64,000 bases of DNA from Anticarsia gemmatalis (lineage: Eukaryota; Arthropoda; Insecta; Lepidoptera; Erebidae), in assembly GCF_050436995.1 (NCBI RefSeq), contig NC_134753.1, positions 10,106,001-10,170,000 on the forward strand. Direction: 5' to 3'. The translations under genes were made by a program, and so were the position numbers. Each line of letters starts with the position of its first letter. The first letter of the stretch is position 1. Shown here in pieces: positions 1-13,300 of the stretch. The notes beneath the pieces were generated by a model. It was not told the origin of the DNA. It saw nothing but the letters and a program-made list of their open reading frames with translations, and ran no database searches.

Positions 1-280
1 ATACGAGCACAATACCAAACTCCAGGTTGCTTCCTGTACTTTTAACAAAAATAAATCCTTGAGGTATTTTCTTAATTCAAAATAATATCGTAAAGAATTT
101 CAGAAAAATGTGAATGAATTCTGCCTATCTCTGACCTAGTTGGTATAAATTTTGAAACTCACCGGATCCAGGATTCTAAGAATCACTTTACGACACAAAA
201 AAATGTGTTTGCTTTATTGTTTGGAATAAAGAAACCGTGTTAACATAGAAATACGATAAATAAATCCATGTATTTCAATA

Positions 281-293
281 GGGTCATTGACCT
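281..293. promoter_or_regulatory. IR1 nuclear-receptor-like palindrome
   Basis: The bases read GGGTCA, one T, then TGACCT, which fits the RGGTCA-N-TGACCY inverted repeat bound by ecdysone receptor/ultraspiracle heterodimers. The match is exact, but a 13-bp motif can arise by chance and binding is not shown. It lies about 4 kb downstream of the proposed stop codon of the minus-strand host gene. Confidence 0.35.
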
Positions 294-366
294 TTCTGTA
301 TCGTTTGATTGTTTGGTAGAATAAGAATATAGTTAGTAGTAAATAAATATATTTTGTAAATAATAA

Positions 367-456
367 AACCCGCACTTGGCCAACGTGGTGGACTCAAGGC
401 CTAACCCCTCCCTCATTACGGGAGGAGACCCTTCCCCAGCAGACATCAATGGGTTA
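367..456 (+). repeat. SINE-like repeat fragment
   Basis: Carries the run CCCGCACTTGGCC, then 'gtggtggactcaaggc', 'ctaacccctccctc', 'gggaggagaccc', 'cccagcag' and 'aatgggtta'. The same ordered blocks recur at 8384-8489 and partly at 7294-7364, 26310-26385 and 42358-42385. This layout is a common short interspersed repeat of Lepidoptera. No coding potential. Confidence 0.7.
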
Positions 457-2490
457 AATTTGTTTTTATTTAAATAAATTTGGAAAAATTGAAAACTTTT
501 GTCTGATTCTACAATATAATCAGCCTAGTCTTTCTTCCAACTATGTTACTTCACCAGATGCAGCTAAAAAGTAATATGCAACTATATTCTTGTTCTCGGA
601 TGTTGTTTAGATTTGCATAGAAATGATATAATATAAAAATCTGTTTTGTAAAAGCACAAAATACGTATTATCATTACACTATACTGTGTTGTTCCATCGC
701 TACGTTATTAAGACCCTTATATACTGACGTAAACTTAAAAACTGTCTGCATGCAGCTATTTTACAGGGAGTGTTTTTTTTTGTTTAATTTTTGCTCACAG
801 GTTAATAAGAAATATTTAGTACTTTTGACTTACGTATATTTTAAAGTCCTTGGTTATTTATTTATAAGCCGTTGCTTAATACAATGTCTCATAGAGTCTC
901 TATAGATTATCTTTTCTGTCGTTGAATTACCATAAAATTCTTGTTAAATAATTTTAAGTCGCTCCAAATTAGCTTTTGACCAACAATAGAACAATTATTT
1001 TTATATACTATGGAAATTGTTGTTACACAATTTTGAAGTAAATTTAGATGTCAAACTCTCGGGACTCGATGGTTCCGACTGGTCAGAATCGGGCTAAATT
1101 TCTTATCTTATTCCTGTAACAACATTTTCTCTCTGTCTGTCTTAGCTAGTAAATTTCTCGTTAGTGAGCCCTCTCCCTTAAATGTTTGTGCATGCACGTC
1201 TCAAGCTATGATGAAACAAAAACACAGTGAAGTTTTATTAAAGCGAAGACATTTTGTTTGAAAACAAACCGCTATGAAATATTACGATGCAACGTAAGTT
1301 ATTGTAAGTGATATATTGTGGGAGAATATGTTCCGGTATTATGGCAACATTGATAGTGAAACAAGCAACACAGACTTTTCCTTACTTTTACTAAAGTAAT
1401 TCAATATTTATGTGCAACCAGCGGGGAAACATCTAAAAATTTAAGCGAATGTGTATTATTCGTTACGGGGCTTGTGTGGAAATAGATTATAATACTGCAG
1501 CACGAAACAACATAAATGTCGGATAATCTCTTCACCACAAAAGAACATCTGAATATACGTGTAAAATTTCTTCCTATTCTCACTTATAAGTTCAAATCGT
1601 GTAATTTTCTAAAACATATTAATATACTTTTATTTAGTTTCACTAGAATATAATTCACCAACGGTTTGCTGATATTTTCAAACAAGCTTTCAGCCAAGGG
1701 CCTAAAAGCTTAGTCATATTCTAAAAATCTACAAAATTGTTTTGTGCCATCAAATAAAATCCTGCTATACGAAAAACCTTGTCGAAAATATGTATTAAAA
1801 GTACACCTGCAGCGTACACGGAAAAACCCAGGGTTTTAAATTCTAGGTTTCGAAACAAACATTTTGAACTAAAGGTACACTCGACCAAATTGATTTGTGA
1901 CACACTATAAATCTATCGCATCGCTATGTTATTAAGGATAGTCCATATACTTTGAATCATCAAACCAATACATAATTACTATATCAAGCGATTTCCTGAC
2001 ACACTCTTCTACCAGCATGTGAGTAGCTATCAAGATTTTTATATGACAAACTGAACGGTGCTCAAAAGAACTATTAATTTCAAGTAATTTTAAATGACAA
2101 GCTGTCGCTACCTGTAGTATTGAATGTAACGAATCACACTACAGTTGTTGACACACGCATATTTTTAGGGATTCATTTAAAGAATGTCTCAAGTAGAACA
2201 AATTGATAAAACAATGGAATATTAAAAAATATTGAATTTTTTTCTTGGTGATTTCCTAAGTGACACACGAAGCGGTTGGTTCAACTGTACACGCATTTGC
2301 ATTTTTCCTAGAAGTGTTCACTAGTTTTCAGTTCAGTAAGCTGCGACGTACTTAAGAGGAGAGCTCGATGCATAAGCCCGTCTGCGGCTTAAAGTGTGTG
2401 TCTGATGGTTCAAGATTTGAGTCGTGATTATAGTGTTAAAATGTATCTACGTGGTATATTTTGTAGATAACTAGCAGTTTGCAAATTCGG
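457..2490. other. AT-rich DNA, no supported feature
   Basis: No exon-like, tRNA-like or inverted-terminal structure was found. The short ORFs here have no recognisable protein character. Bases 2360-2440 have a faint tRNA-SINE look ('gttcaagatttgagtc') that is too degenerate to call. Confidence 0.5.
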
Positions 2491-2522
2491 CCTGCTTTTT
2501 GTACATTGGTACAAAAAGCAGG
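2491..2522. repeat. Perfect 14-bp hairpin
   Basis: CCTGCTTTTTGTAC, a 4-base ATTG loop, then the exact reverse complement. Too small to classify; it may be the remnant of a tiny MITE. Not followed by a gene, so there is no reason to call it a terminator. Confidence 0.8.
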
Positions 2523-3079
2523 TAAATGCTATAGTAAAATAATGCCTAATGTACTTATTAGTAATTTAATGACCATTTCTTACTCGTTAAATCTTTACAT
2601 TTAGCTACTAAAGTGAGTAAGCTACTTTTTTTGACCCATTACTGCCCCGCATCTTCTAGTTAAGGATATTTTCCTGATTTGAGGGAGGCTTAAGGCACTT
2701 GTCGACCAGGCTAGCCAAGTTACATTATTGTTATTACATTAAAATAATTTTTGTATAACTGGGATGTCAAAAATATTAATATTTTTATCCCTTCGAGAAT
2801 ACACGTGTAACAGTTATCGGTAAAATGGTTTTGAATCGATCAAAGTATAAAATATTCGCTTAGTTATCAAACAATAAATTATTCCATCAGTTCACTAGCT
2901 TACTTGCTATTTAACAATGTCTGACTCTGTGATGTTGAAGTTCAGTGCGTAACTATCTTGCGGCTTGCGGTCGGTTGTTTCCTAAACGTTAGCAGAACAA
3001 CTACTGCTATTGATTTTAGTTATGGCTTCTTGCTGTCGATCTGTTTTTAACATGTGGCAATGCGTATAAGAGACTTTTT

Positions 3080-3245
3080 TTTATTATTAAAAACGACAAC
3101 TCCCGCACTAAGAATTGCTCTTGTGTCGCGGGGACTTTTACAAACAACGGACACGAAGTACAACCAGACCCGAAACAATTATTTGCGCAATGGTAGCAGC
3201 GTGGCATCCTTAACCATTACTGTGTCACTGGTAGACAAGAAGGAT
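3080..3245 (-). repeat. tRNA-derived SINE body, 5' degraded
   Basis: Read on the minus strand, it has the ordered blocks 'tgtccgttgtttgt', 'cgcgacacaagagc', 'ttcttagtgcgggagttg'. A plus-strand copy with the same blocks lies at 36450-36622, where a tRNA-like B-box relic precedes them. The head of this copy (3190-3245) is not clearly tRNA-like. The overlapping ORFs on both strands are by-products of the repeat. Confidence 0.55.
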
Positions 3246-3943
3246 TGAAGACAGGGTCATCACCTTGCGCTAAGTTTGCCACGCTGGCTAAGTAGGTTAT
3301 TGACTCTTCAATCTATCAACGATTAAAATAACTTTCAGTTTTGTAATTTTAACCGAGGTTTTTTCTTTAAATATTTTTGATCAACAGTGCGATTGGTCTG
3401 TTATAGCTCTGAATAACTCACTCATAATCAATGCCGTTTCATATTTTTATTCATATGTGTGTCTGAACAGAATTTTACCACCAACATGATACCTCATGTT
3501 TGATCTTTCGACTTCTAGCGTAGGAGGTAAATCCTGTCACTACTTTCGCTCATAATGTTCTGTAATTCAATTCATCATTTTGCTAACAATTCTTGAATTT
3601 GATATTCATAAGACATCACGTTTTTTTATCCAGTTCAATGAACATCGAACATAGAATACGAAAATAAAATCTTAAAAATGTTTTCATAATGTTTGCTTCG
3701 TGTACCGTTTACGGAACAATATCGTTTTGTTATTCATTTTCTAAGAAAAATCTCGACATTTAGTACCTACATGTGTATCAAAGAGTGAAGACAATAATTG
3801 TTGAAATATCAAATGACATACAGCAAATAACATTTCTTGGGGAGAAATGTTCCGAGAAACGTTCATTTCGACGGAAGACATACTTCCATGGAAATTATTG
3901 CGTTTTATTCTTATGTAAGTACTTAGATTAGATCGAAGTTTAT

Positions 3944-4090
3944 ATTAGGTCGGGGAAAAAGTCTTTTCGCATTATAGTATGTATGAACTTGTAAAAAAAT
4001 CTCTTTGCCTTCAAGAATCACAAATGAGTACACGGTTCCTTAGGTTACTTTCAGTGAGCTCGTGAGGTGCCCAAATATCGAGCTTTTTTG
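3944..4090 (-). mobile_element. Deleted mariner transposon relic
   Basis: The 'ttaggtcggggaaaaagtc' end at 3944 is a mariner-type terminal inverted repeat after a TA. On the minus strand, 4085-4020 translates as APHELTESNLRNRVLICDS, which matches the W-V-P-H-E-L-T-x-x-N-L-x-x-R block of mariner transposases upstream of the catalytic region. The frame runs straight into the 3' terminal repeat, so the catalytic D,D residues are deleted. The 5' terminus is absent. Family known; subfamily not assigned. Confidence 0.65.
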
Positions 4091-4199
4091 TGCAGAGAAA
4101 AGATTTAAACAAACATAAAAACACCACCTGCACCTCACTTATAACAATAAATCAATAATACTATCCCCTTTACTTGACACGTTACTGAAGTCTGTGTTA

Positions 4200-4380
4200 C
4201 TAAAAGCAAAAGCGTGTTGAGACCTGATTGTTATCCGCTGCCGCTGTGGGTAGTGGAATGTACGATCCGGTTTCAGCCAGATATTTAGTATGAAGTTCCT
4301 TGACTAAAGCAAGATAGCACTGCGGTACACGGTACTTAGGGCATGCGACGAGCGAGAAAGAAATTAAATAAGAACCTAAT
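4200..4380 (-). CDS. Host gene, candidate last exon
   Basis: Reading the minus strand, an acceptor 'tttagcgttcag' is followed by one base that completes the Thr codon left open by the previous exon, then 59 sense codons and a TAG. The encoded segment includes V-A-C-P-K-Y-R, Q-C-Y-L-A-L-V-K-E-L-H and ends R-F-C-F. The frame agreement and protein-like composition favour it. Against it are a weak pyrimidine tract, no visible poly(A) signal, and a roughly few-percent chance that 60 open codons arise randomly. A mariner relic lies 110 bp beyond the stop. Confidence 0.38.
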
Positions 4381-7300
4381 CTGAACGCTAAACATAATGC
4401 AACTCGGTGTATGTCTCCGGGATCGTGCTATAGTCCAAGGTCTAGTAATAATTCTGACGCATAATCTGATCAGTATCGAGAGAATAATCAATGGTAAAGT
4501 TTCTTGTGAAAGAAAAAACCTATAACTGTTCTACTGCTAGGCAAGGATCTAGGCATTGGGTCCACCACGCTGGCTAAGTACGGGACTTAAAAACAATAAG
4601 ACACGACTTTTTTTTAAATTTTTACCTAATATAAATTATAATAAAACCAACTGAATTGAGAACCTTTTCCATTACAAATTAGTTTAATATAATAAATAAA
4701 GACTATATTCGAATAAAGTAAACGTTTTTTGTGTAACAGGAATCCGAAACAATAATGATATATTTTATGGTATTTTACTACATAAATTCCTTAGAAATTC
4801 TAGATCGGGATCGTATTAAATTCACAGAATTCAAAATTGAGCCTTAATCTTCCTAAAATACGAGGTTTTCGACCAATTCCTTACTTCGAAAACGTCAAAA
4901 ACAGTGAGACAAAGTAACCTATTGACCGACCTTTCAAACAATTCTTATGAAGTTCAGTATTGTTTTGACACGAACTTGCGCGAAGAGAGCCTCGTAATGG
5001 AATACGTGATAAATCTTGAAGAAAAATTTTCGCCACCCATTGAATATGGGGATGTGATGTGAATACTGTTAATTTTTGGTAGAATTGCCTGGTGAAAATG
5101 AGATTGTAGTGTTTCTTGAATAAAATGTATAACATTATGATTTTTGAACATACATTTATTTTCTGTGATTTGTATATTTAGCTAACCCGTACGTTTAAGT
5201 TCATGTCTGATTTGGGATCTCAAAAAATATAATAAATTCAGTAAAAAGTAGGCTATGTTTACTATCTCTACGCTTCAATTCAGCGGTTTAGCCGTGAAAG
5301 CGTGACAAACAAACATATTTTGCATTTATAATATCGGATGGCCGAGAAATCAGTATGGATATAAATTCGTAAAAAAATATTTTTATAATTATGAGTTTCA
5401 TTGCGGTATAATAATAAAAAACTGTAGCTGTAAGCTGATTTTGGTAAAATTGGAGGATAGATGGCATGGAGTTCTCAAGACTTGTGATCAAAGTAAACTT
5501 AGGTTACTGTTTTCTTTGTAAAAACTAACTAAAAACACTTTAATTTCATCCAAAATACTCAGAATCTCAAACAAAAACCCTCCACAAAGTCTAAGAAAAT
5601 ACCGAATCCTCAAAACACACTTCCGTATTTACAATATGCGTAGGTAGTCTCCGTAACTGTTGAGTTTGAATAATATTCCCTTGAGATATTACATTGTGCC
5701 GGTGACATGTGCCCTTGACAGTACAGAGCATTCGGGAGATGTCGGGAAACGTCGGCTATATTCGGGTAAACTCGCCGCTCTGTATACAATTCATTGTGTT
5801 TACTATGCGAAGTGGAAGAAGGAATGCAGTTGCTTTTTATATTTTTCTGCTGTGATTTTGAATGTGATTTTTCTGATGGGATTATGTGTATATGTTACTG
5901 TAAAAGCTCGAACTGTGGTAAATCCTAAGATTTGCCGGTAAAACCTAAGATTTACCAACTCTCAATGGTAAAAGTCCGAACAAGTCGGAGTTTAAAAACG
6001 ATGTTACGGTATACTTATAAAAAACCCGTAACATAGTTATAAAGGAGGAGTTTTGGATAAAGCGACATGAGTAGGTTAGGTTAGAAGGCTGAGGTAGAAG
6101 CGAGCGAAGCGAAGCTCCCACCTTAGCCTTGGTGGTTATTTTTTTTTAAACCACCCAGTAGGAGGAGTCCCGCGAAGTGAGGCTCCGGCGACATCTCGAC
6201 ATCATCAAGTGAATAGAGGTAAAAGTTCGAAATAAAACAATTGTTCCGACTTTTACCATTGAGAGTTGGTAAATCTTAGGTTTTACCACAGTTCGGGCTT
6301 TTACAGTAACATATATATATTAGAAAGGTAGTTATTTATTTTTTAAGATGTTTGACCAATGCCTGCCTAGTATAACCTGCGCCAAAACATCAAGCTTTTC
6401 AAGGTGTGTGTTTGCTTTAATTTCCGTATTCTATTATATAATAATCATGCGACGTGGACGTTTAAAAGTTATGACTTTTATCATTTGTCCAGAAATGGAT
6501 ACAGCCGTAAAAATATTTGGAAAATGGACCTTTTACCATTCACACAATCACATACGCGATACGTGACAAATGCTTCAGAATCAAACTGCCGAATGTCCAA
6601 TCAACTCAGGTGTTCTCTCCGGTGTAAACATATTTTTGCTTGTTACTATACCATAGAAATAGTAAAAAATTTGTTAGTTTGAAAGATACATTATGTTAGG
6701 ACAGGTTTATGAAATAATAAGTTTTAAAAGTACATATTATTATGTCACCCAACCACGGCAAATCTTGAGCGTACCTAAATGTATATTACTTTCTAAATAT
6801 AAATGTTACCTTGGTTATAAATATAAGTATTTCTATACAGCAAAAGTTTAACTAAAACGTTACCGTTCGTTAAAATGCATATCTGCATAAAACACGCTTT
6901 TAAATTGTTGTACAGAAACTTCATATTTTAAGTTACTCCTTTTATTCTCGGACGTGAAAATGTACGGAAAAAGTATTATTTCTATTCGTGTTTTCGGTTA
7001 AGCTCAGGGAAGTCATTAAATTGTTGGAAACTAGTTTCAAAGTTAAAACTTTAATGTTAAAGTTCAGTATACATTGGCGAACCCGCAATAAATATGCATA
7101 TTTCTACAAGGTTTCCCTTCATTTTTTGATTTTATGACTGTTCAGCAATCTGTGCATTACAATATTATTAAATTGCTGCGATTTTTGGGGTATATTATAA
7201 AGATACAACTAAATCTTTAGAAAATAAGTGATGACTCAAAGTCGATTTGTAACTAGCATTAACTGTTGTAAAACAAAACTATACTCAATTGAATACCAGG

Positions 7301-10300
7301 GTAAGAAGTCTAACCCCTCCCTCGTTCAGGAAAAGACTCTTTCCAAGTAGTGGGAGAGTAACGGAATAAAAAAGGTAAGAATAAAATATGCATAAAATAA
7401 TTTCAACACAAATAATTTACAAGCAGGATAATAGTTGTAACAAATGCAATTTCGCCAATGAATACTCACCTTTATAATAATGTAGCAAAGTTCAAAATGC
7501 TTGTAATAAGTTTATAAATACAGTGTTATGGTCGTTAGCATTGTTTATTGAGACACAACTATTAATAAACTGAGGGCAAGTTGAGTGAAAGTCAAAGACT
7601 GGTCATTACCTACTCTGTAGTTGTATAAAGGTCGAACGTCGTGTTCATTTAACTTAATTGACGTTTAGTCTATATCGCTGATTGTTGGCAGCTCCTCGCA
7701 TGATCAATTATTGTATCAACCACATTGTAAAACTTTTTGGCGATTGAAAAGAGTGGCCGTGAGTTTCTCGCTAGCTCTTCTCATAAGGCTCTACCCCCTT
7801 TCCGAGCTAGTGGTAGATTCAGTAATTGTAACGACTATCATAAGTGTCAATATTTGACCTAAATGAATAAATGATTTGATTTTGATTTTTGATTTTGAAA
7901 GGGTTATTTTAGGGCTATAAATTAAAATAGAAGTTATTTTTATTGTATGGGTTGCAAATATTTGATATTTGTTTTAGTTTTCAATGGAATAATAGTAAAG
8001 ACTTTATACCGTGTGTTAACTACGAAAAATTTTAGAAGAACTAAAAAAACTAGAGTTTTTCTTCGAAACAATATATCGTTCATTGGCTCTTTTTTCATTT
8101 TAGTTTACACATATAGGGCAGTATTGGATGAGTCTCTCTAAAATTTATATTTCAGTACGCGGAAATCTGGCTATTTATTTATTCACGGCTAAGCGGCTGA
8201 ACCGATTATGAGATAGTTGAAGACCACAAAAATCAACAACTTTATAAAAATTATAACACTCAGATTGTGATACCTAACAGAGGTTTCACTAGCGAGGATC
8301 GAGTAACAATAATATTTTATTTGAAGTTATATACAATTGAAATTTTTGAACTATGGCGATTTATACTCATAATACGAAATTGTCCCCAACCCGCACTTGG
8401 CCAGCGTGGTGGACTCAAGGCCTCACCCCTCACCCACGTTTGGGAGGAGCCCTAGCCCTGCAGTGGGACAGAAATGGGTTAAAAAAAAATACGAAATTGC
8501 TTCAGGGTTTTAATAATACTAAAAAACCTACTGCGATATCATCGATCTCCGATACTGTTCAACTATAAATGCTTACTGCAAGAAAATTTTCAAATTGAAT
8601 GCTTGTTGAAACACAATTTCGCAAAAGAATCTCCTTTTACAGTTCAGTCAAAAAAATTGGCACAAGTTTCAAAAGGCTCCTCTAATTAGTACACACCGGT
8701 ACTAGTTGAAACAGCCAAAAAAACTTCATAAAGCACTTAATCAATATTGGGTGAATGTGGAGCGGCGATCAAAGCTTCAAGATGTGTCGATACGTCAGTG
8801 TACTAAATAGAAAGTCTACATCCTGTAGTTAACTAGGCGACGTGTTACAAGCTCTCGAAATTCATTTACCTTGTTAACCAACTTCAAAAAGTAGGATTTT
8901 TATGTTTATTACTTCATAACTATTTGCTAGGTAAACTGATTTTAATGATTCATATTTGTTTAAATGGTGTTGCTAGCTACAATATAATTACGTCGATACG
9001 TTAGTGTCCTAAATAGAAAGTTTACATCCTGTAGTTAACTTCGCAAAGTGTTACGTGTTTTCGAAATTCATTTACCGACTTAAAAAAGGTTCTTAATTCA
9101 TCTCTTGTTAATGTTTGCTACCTCACAACTGTGCTAAGTTAGATGCACTGATTTTGATAATTTATTTTTGTTTAAATTGGTGCTTGCTTCAAAATATTAG
9201 CCTACATACTGAATCTGAACTTAAGTTGGTAAAACTAAACTGATGTTGGTTTTCGGATTTAAAAAACAAAATTGTGTATGTGCGTTTGTAGCATCACCAT
9301 CATGGGTTTATGGTACATTTCATCCCAGGACGCACTAAATCTATTTTAATCATGCAATGTAAGCAAATCACGGACACCACTCAGTTCTGTAATTGAAACT
9401 AAGAATTCACTCAAAGGAATACGTTTCCTTAGAGTACGTACTAAAGAGCCAAAAACAGTGTAACTCAAATATTTAACAGCACACTTGAATACGTGGCCAA
9501 ATATTTTATTCCCAAGCATTTGACTCAAACAGTGTAACAGGTTGCTCTGAATAACCAGGTTTTCATTCAACAGTAACTTGGGAGCAATTTCATACTAACG
9601 ACTACTGACAACCGGCTAGCTGTCGAAAAATCGGCTGTTTAGCGCGTCTAGCGGGCGCCGTAGGAACTATTTTTACAATATATTATAAACGTTAAACTAG
9701 AAAATACTGTCGCTAGCCAGTTGGTGTGTACTACTCTACCAGAAAGTGAATGCGACTGCTGATCGTTCGGTTTCGGGTTTGATTCCTGGGCGCACAAGAT
9801 ACATAATATTATAACTACAATTTTAAATGCGATTTGTGTATTCCACACAATTCTACTACAACAGCTTACCTGAAGCGCTACTTAGTCGAACGTTAGCATA
9901 TTTCATACACTTCTGATTCCACTTTCAGGCAAAACAGGCTTCTACATAAAACATTAAAATCCAATTTATTGCACAAGTACCCACAACTGTCCATCGCTTT
10001 TAAACGCAAGTGATTAATTATGTACGTCTGTTGTAAACTACATTAGTAACCAACTTTCAAGGTTGGAAAATTGGTCTAGATTTGCTGAATAATTTCTAAG
10101 TAATATTGTTTCTGGACTACTTTTCTAAACACGTTTACGGCTTTTAGATAAGTCTTACTTTTGGTTTTCAGAGTAAGCGAAAGTGTAACAGGTGCATTTA
10201 TGATATTTATCACCAGTTAAGCCACGTCAAAGGGCTTCGGGCGGCTTGAACAACTTTGACACTAGGTTGACCAGTAACTGTACGATAAGAAGAAATAAAG

Positions 10301-13300
10301 AAAATCACCAGTTTATTCCTTCTGAATATGTATCAGTACCTTATCAGGCGTAATAATGACGGTTGCTGATACTCCAACTATCGTGAGTGATAGATAAAAG
10401 GGCTTTGGATGCAAAAGTCAATGTATCGGTTTTGATTCACGGTTGAACTGTTGAGTTGATTTGATATTATTTAGCATACAAGTAGACCTTAATGGCTTTT
10501 CCTTATAAATCTCTGTGGTAAAAGTGGCCGCGAATACAAGCTTAATGTCCCAGTGCCTCTTAGCGGTAGTTTATCGATTCAAACTGTCACGTTTATTTGA
10601 GCTTAAACGCTATTTAATACATAAACTACCGTTAAATGGATCTCAGAAACTGGGGGTAAGTCCCATTTAACATTAGATTGCAATCATACACCGCAATACT
10701 ATAAACACAAACCTTGTTTAATCCTACAAATATCCATCACAAAACAAAGAGAAAACAATAAATCACAGAAGAAATCATCTTAAAAGCAATCCATATCGTA
10801 TCAAAAGACTTACGTAAGCATGTAGATGAAACCTTGTCGCACTTCATTGTTCGGAGGTTGCGCCCCCAGTTCACAATAGAGGTACCGAGCACATTGTATC
10901 GGATCGTACAGCAATATTCTTCTCCATCGCACTGCCGGTTTCTGGAAAGTTTAAAATATATTTGTTGGACATTTAAACGGCTTTTAAATAATCACATTAT
11001 CTTTTTAGCCTAGACCCGAGTGTGTATTATTACAGAAGGACTTTCTGCTATGTACTATCGGCCATCGACAAACGCCTAGGCTAAGTCAGTGTGGGAACTA
11101 TTTGCAGGATATTTTTGTTCCTTATTGACATTAGCGACTATAGAAAATCGCGCTATAGCAATATATTACAGCTCTTTCATGGTTAATAAAGTAACTTATG
11201 ATTCATCTCAAGTCTTTAGCTTTTTAGCTTTTTTAATGTAGAATTTTGTTGAAATAAGTTAGGCGTAACATACACACACACTTTTGCGTTTATAGTAATA
11301 TAATATTGGTAAGTCATTTAAAATCTGAATATTAGAATAGAAACTATTAAATACCGACTTTAGACTTCAGTCTGCGTTTGCACATTTTACAGATTATTAC
11401 CGCCGACTCAAGATTAGCATAAGCTTGCTCCACCATCTGCCAAATGGAGGGTACACTGAATTTACTCGGAACCAAATAGCAGAGGTCGAATTTTGGTTTT
11501 ATTGAATAACCATGTGCTACTGATGGGGAAACGACAAGCTTGTAGAAGCAGTGGAAAGTCAAAGATTTGGGTGGAAGTAAAAAATAAATACTATTCAATG
11601 TTGTAATTATTTCTAATACACATAATTTACGATGCAGATGCTGATCTCGAGATCTCGGGTTGGGTTCCCAGGTCAGGCGAATTAGTTTTGGACTTTAAAA
11701 GTAATTGTTGTGAACATTGCATTACTTATTTGATTTTATTGTTAATTTGTTTTTTATTATTTATTTTAAATTAGGTTTTAATTTCTTGACCACATGCGTG
11801 GATGACAAATTAGTATACCACTCCACTATCATTGATCAATAAATATAAATAAATAAATAAATATTATTGGACAACTCACACACGGTCATTTGATTCCAAA
11901 CTAAGCAGAGCTTGTACTATGGTAACCAAATAACTGATCCCATCAAAAACATTCTGTAAAAACCTCAAGTCTCGCCGTAAAAAGTTGTGAGATCTATATA
12001 ATACCAAGTCGAATAATCTATTAAGTCTCTACTTAAAGGACCTTCTGTCTTAAGTTATTACGTATGTTATTATCATGCCAATTTAAAAAAATACCTTTAA
12101 AACAAATAGACCGACCTGGCCATCGCATGATTTGATTATTAGTATGTATCACACTACACAGCACGACGAGAAGTTAATGTTCCTGAAATGTTAATGGCGA
12201 ATTTGTGTTTTCTTGCGATGACCAAGTCGATCTATATGTTTTAAAGGTTTTTTTTTAAATTGGCATGATAATAACATACGTAATAACTTAAGGCAGATCG
12301 TCCTTTAAGTAGAGACTAAATAGATTAATCGACTTGGTATTATATAGATCTCACAACTTTTTACGGCGAGACTTGAGGTTTTTACAGAATGTTTTTGATG
12401 GGATCTCACTTCTTTTTGTAGAGCGAACATAAGTCCAATTTGTATGGAAAGACGTTTTTTTTTTTCATAATTCAACATATTTTCCTATGGGAATGTTGTT
12501 CAGTTTCATGGGCTAAACACCCTTACCCACCCTATACCCCCTCCCGTTATGCCTCATATAGTAGGTACCTATTTATTTTATTTTCTACAGTAATAAAAAT
12601 TCATTAACTGCAAATGTAACCTAGTAATCTTATACATTTATATGGGATTACAAAGTTATTGTTACAGTTAGTGTATTTAGAAAACTGGACCGAAATTAGA
12701 AAAAAATAAATTTTTCCCATGATTAAGACACTAAACCCTATTTGTATTCTAAATTTTAAGCTTCTAAGTCTGCTAGAAGTACCTTAGACTTTTGATGATC
12801 GGTGAGTCAGTGAGTCAGTGAGTCAGTGAATCAGTGAGTGACAAAATTCAAAATTTTAACAAGTTGTCATTCTTAAACTACTGGTTCAAATTGACTGAAA
12901 TTTTAAATATACCGTGTTTATACAATGACTGATTGGTTGCTGAAAATCCAGGCTTCTTGTTTTATCCACAACGAAATTATAGGGGTGTCAAAAATAGCCC
13001 GAATAGCTTCGAGAAAAGGATGTTACGGCCGTGCCGCTTTTTTTTGCTCGACTTGCGGGGGCACTTCCGTGCCCCCAGATAAACATACTTATATACTTCT
13101 AAATACATACTTATATAGATAAATTGACATCCAGGCTCAGAACAAATACTCGTGCTCATCACACAAAGATTTGTCCCGGGTGGGATTCGAACCCACCACA
13201 CGCGGCGCTACGGTTGTTGCGGTGAGGTGACCGCTTAAACCACTGCGCCAAACGTGCAGATCAATAATCGAATTAAGTGTAAAATACTGAATAAATACTA

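Noticed and set aside
5660..5941. 93-codon plus-strand gene
   Set aside because: Non-ATG start, no motif, and its last 15 codons lie in the arm of a MITE.
9346..9570. Protein-coding exon on the minus strand
   Set aside because: The 74-codon frame looks protein-like, but stops bound it closely on both sides, no acceptor or donor keeps it in frame with the host gene, and no motif is recognised.
13170..13258. Functional tRNA gene on the minus strand
   Set aside because: A and B boxes are good, but the acceptor stem does not pair cleanly and the sequence continues into a SINE body.
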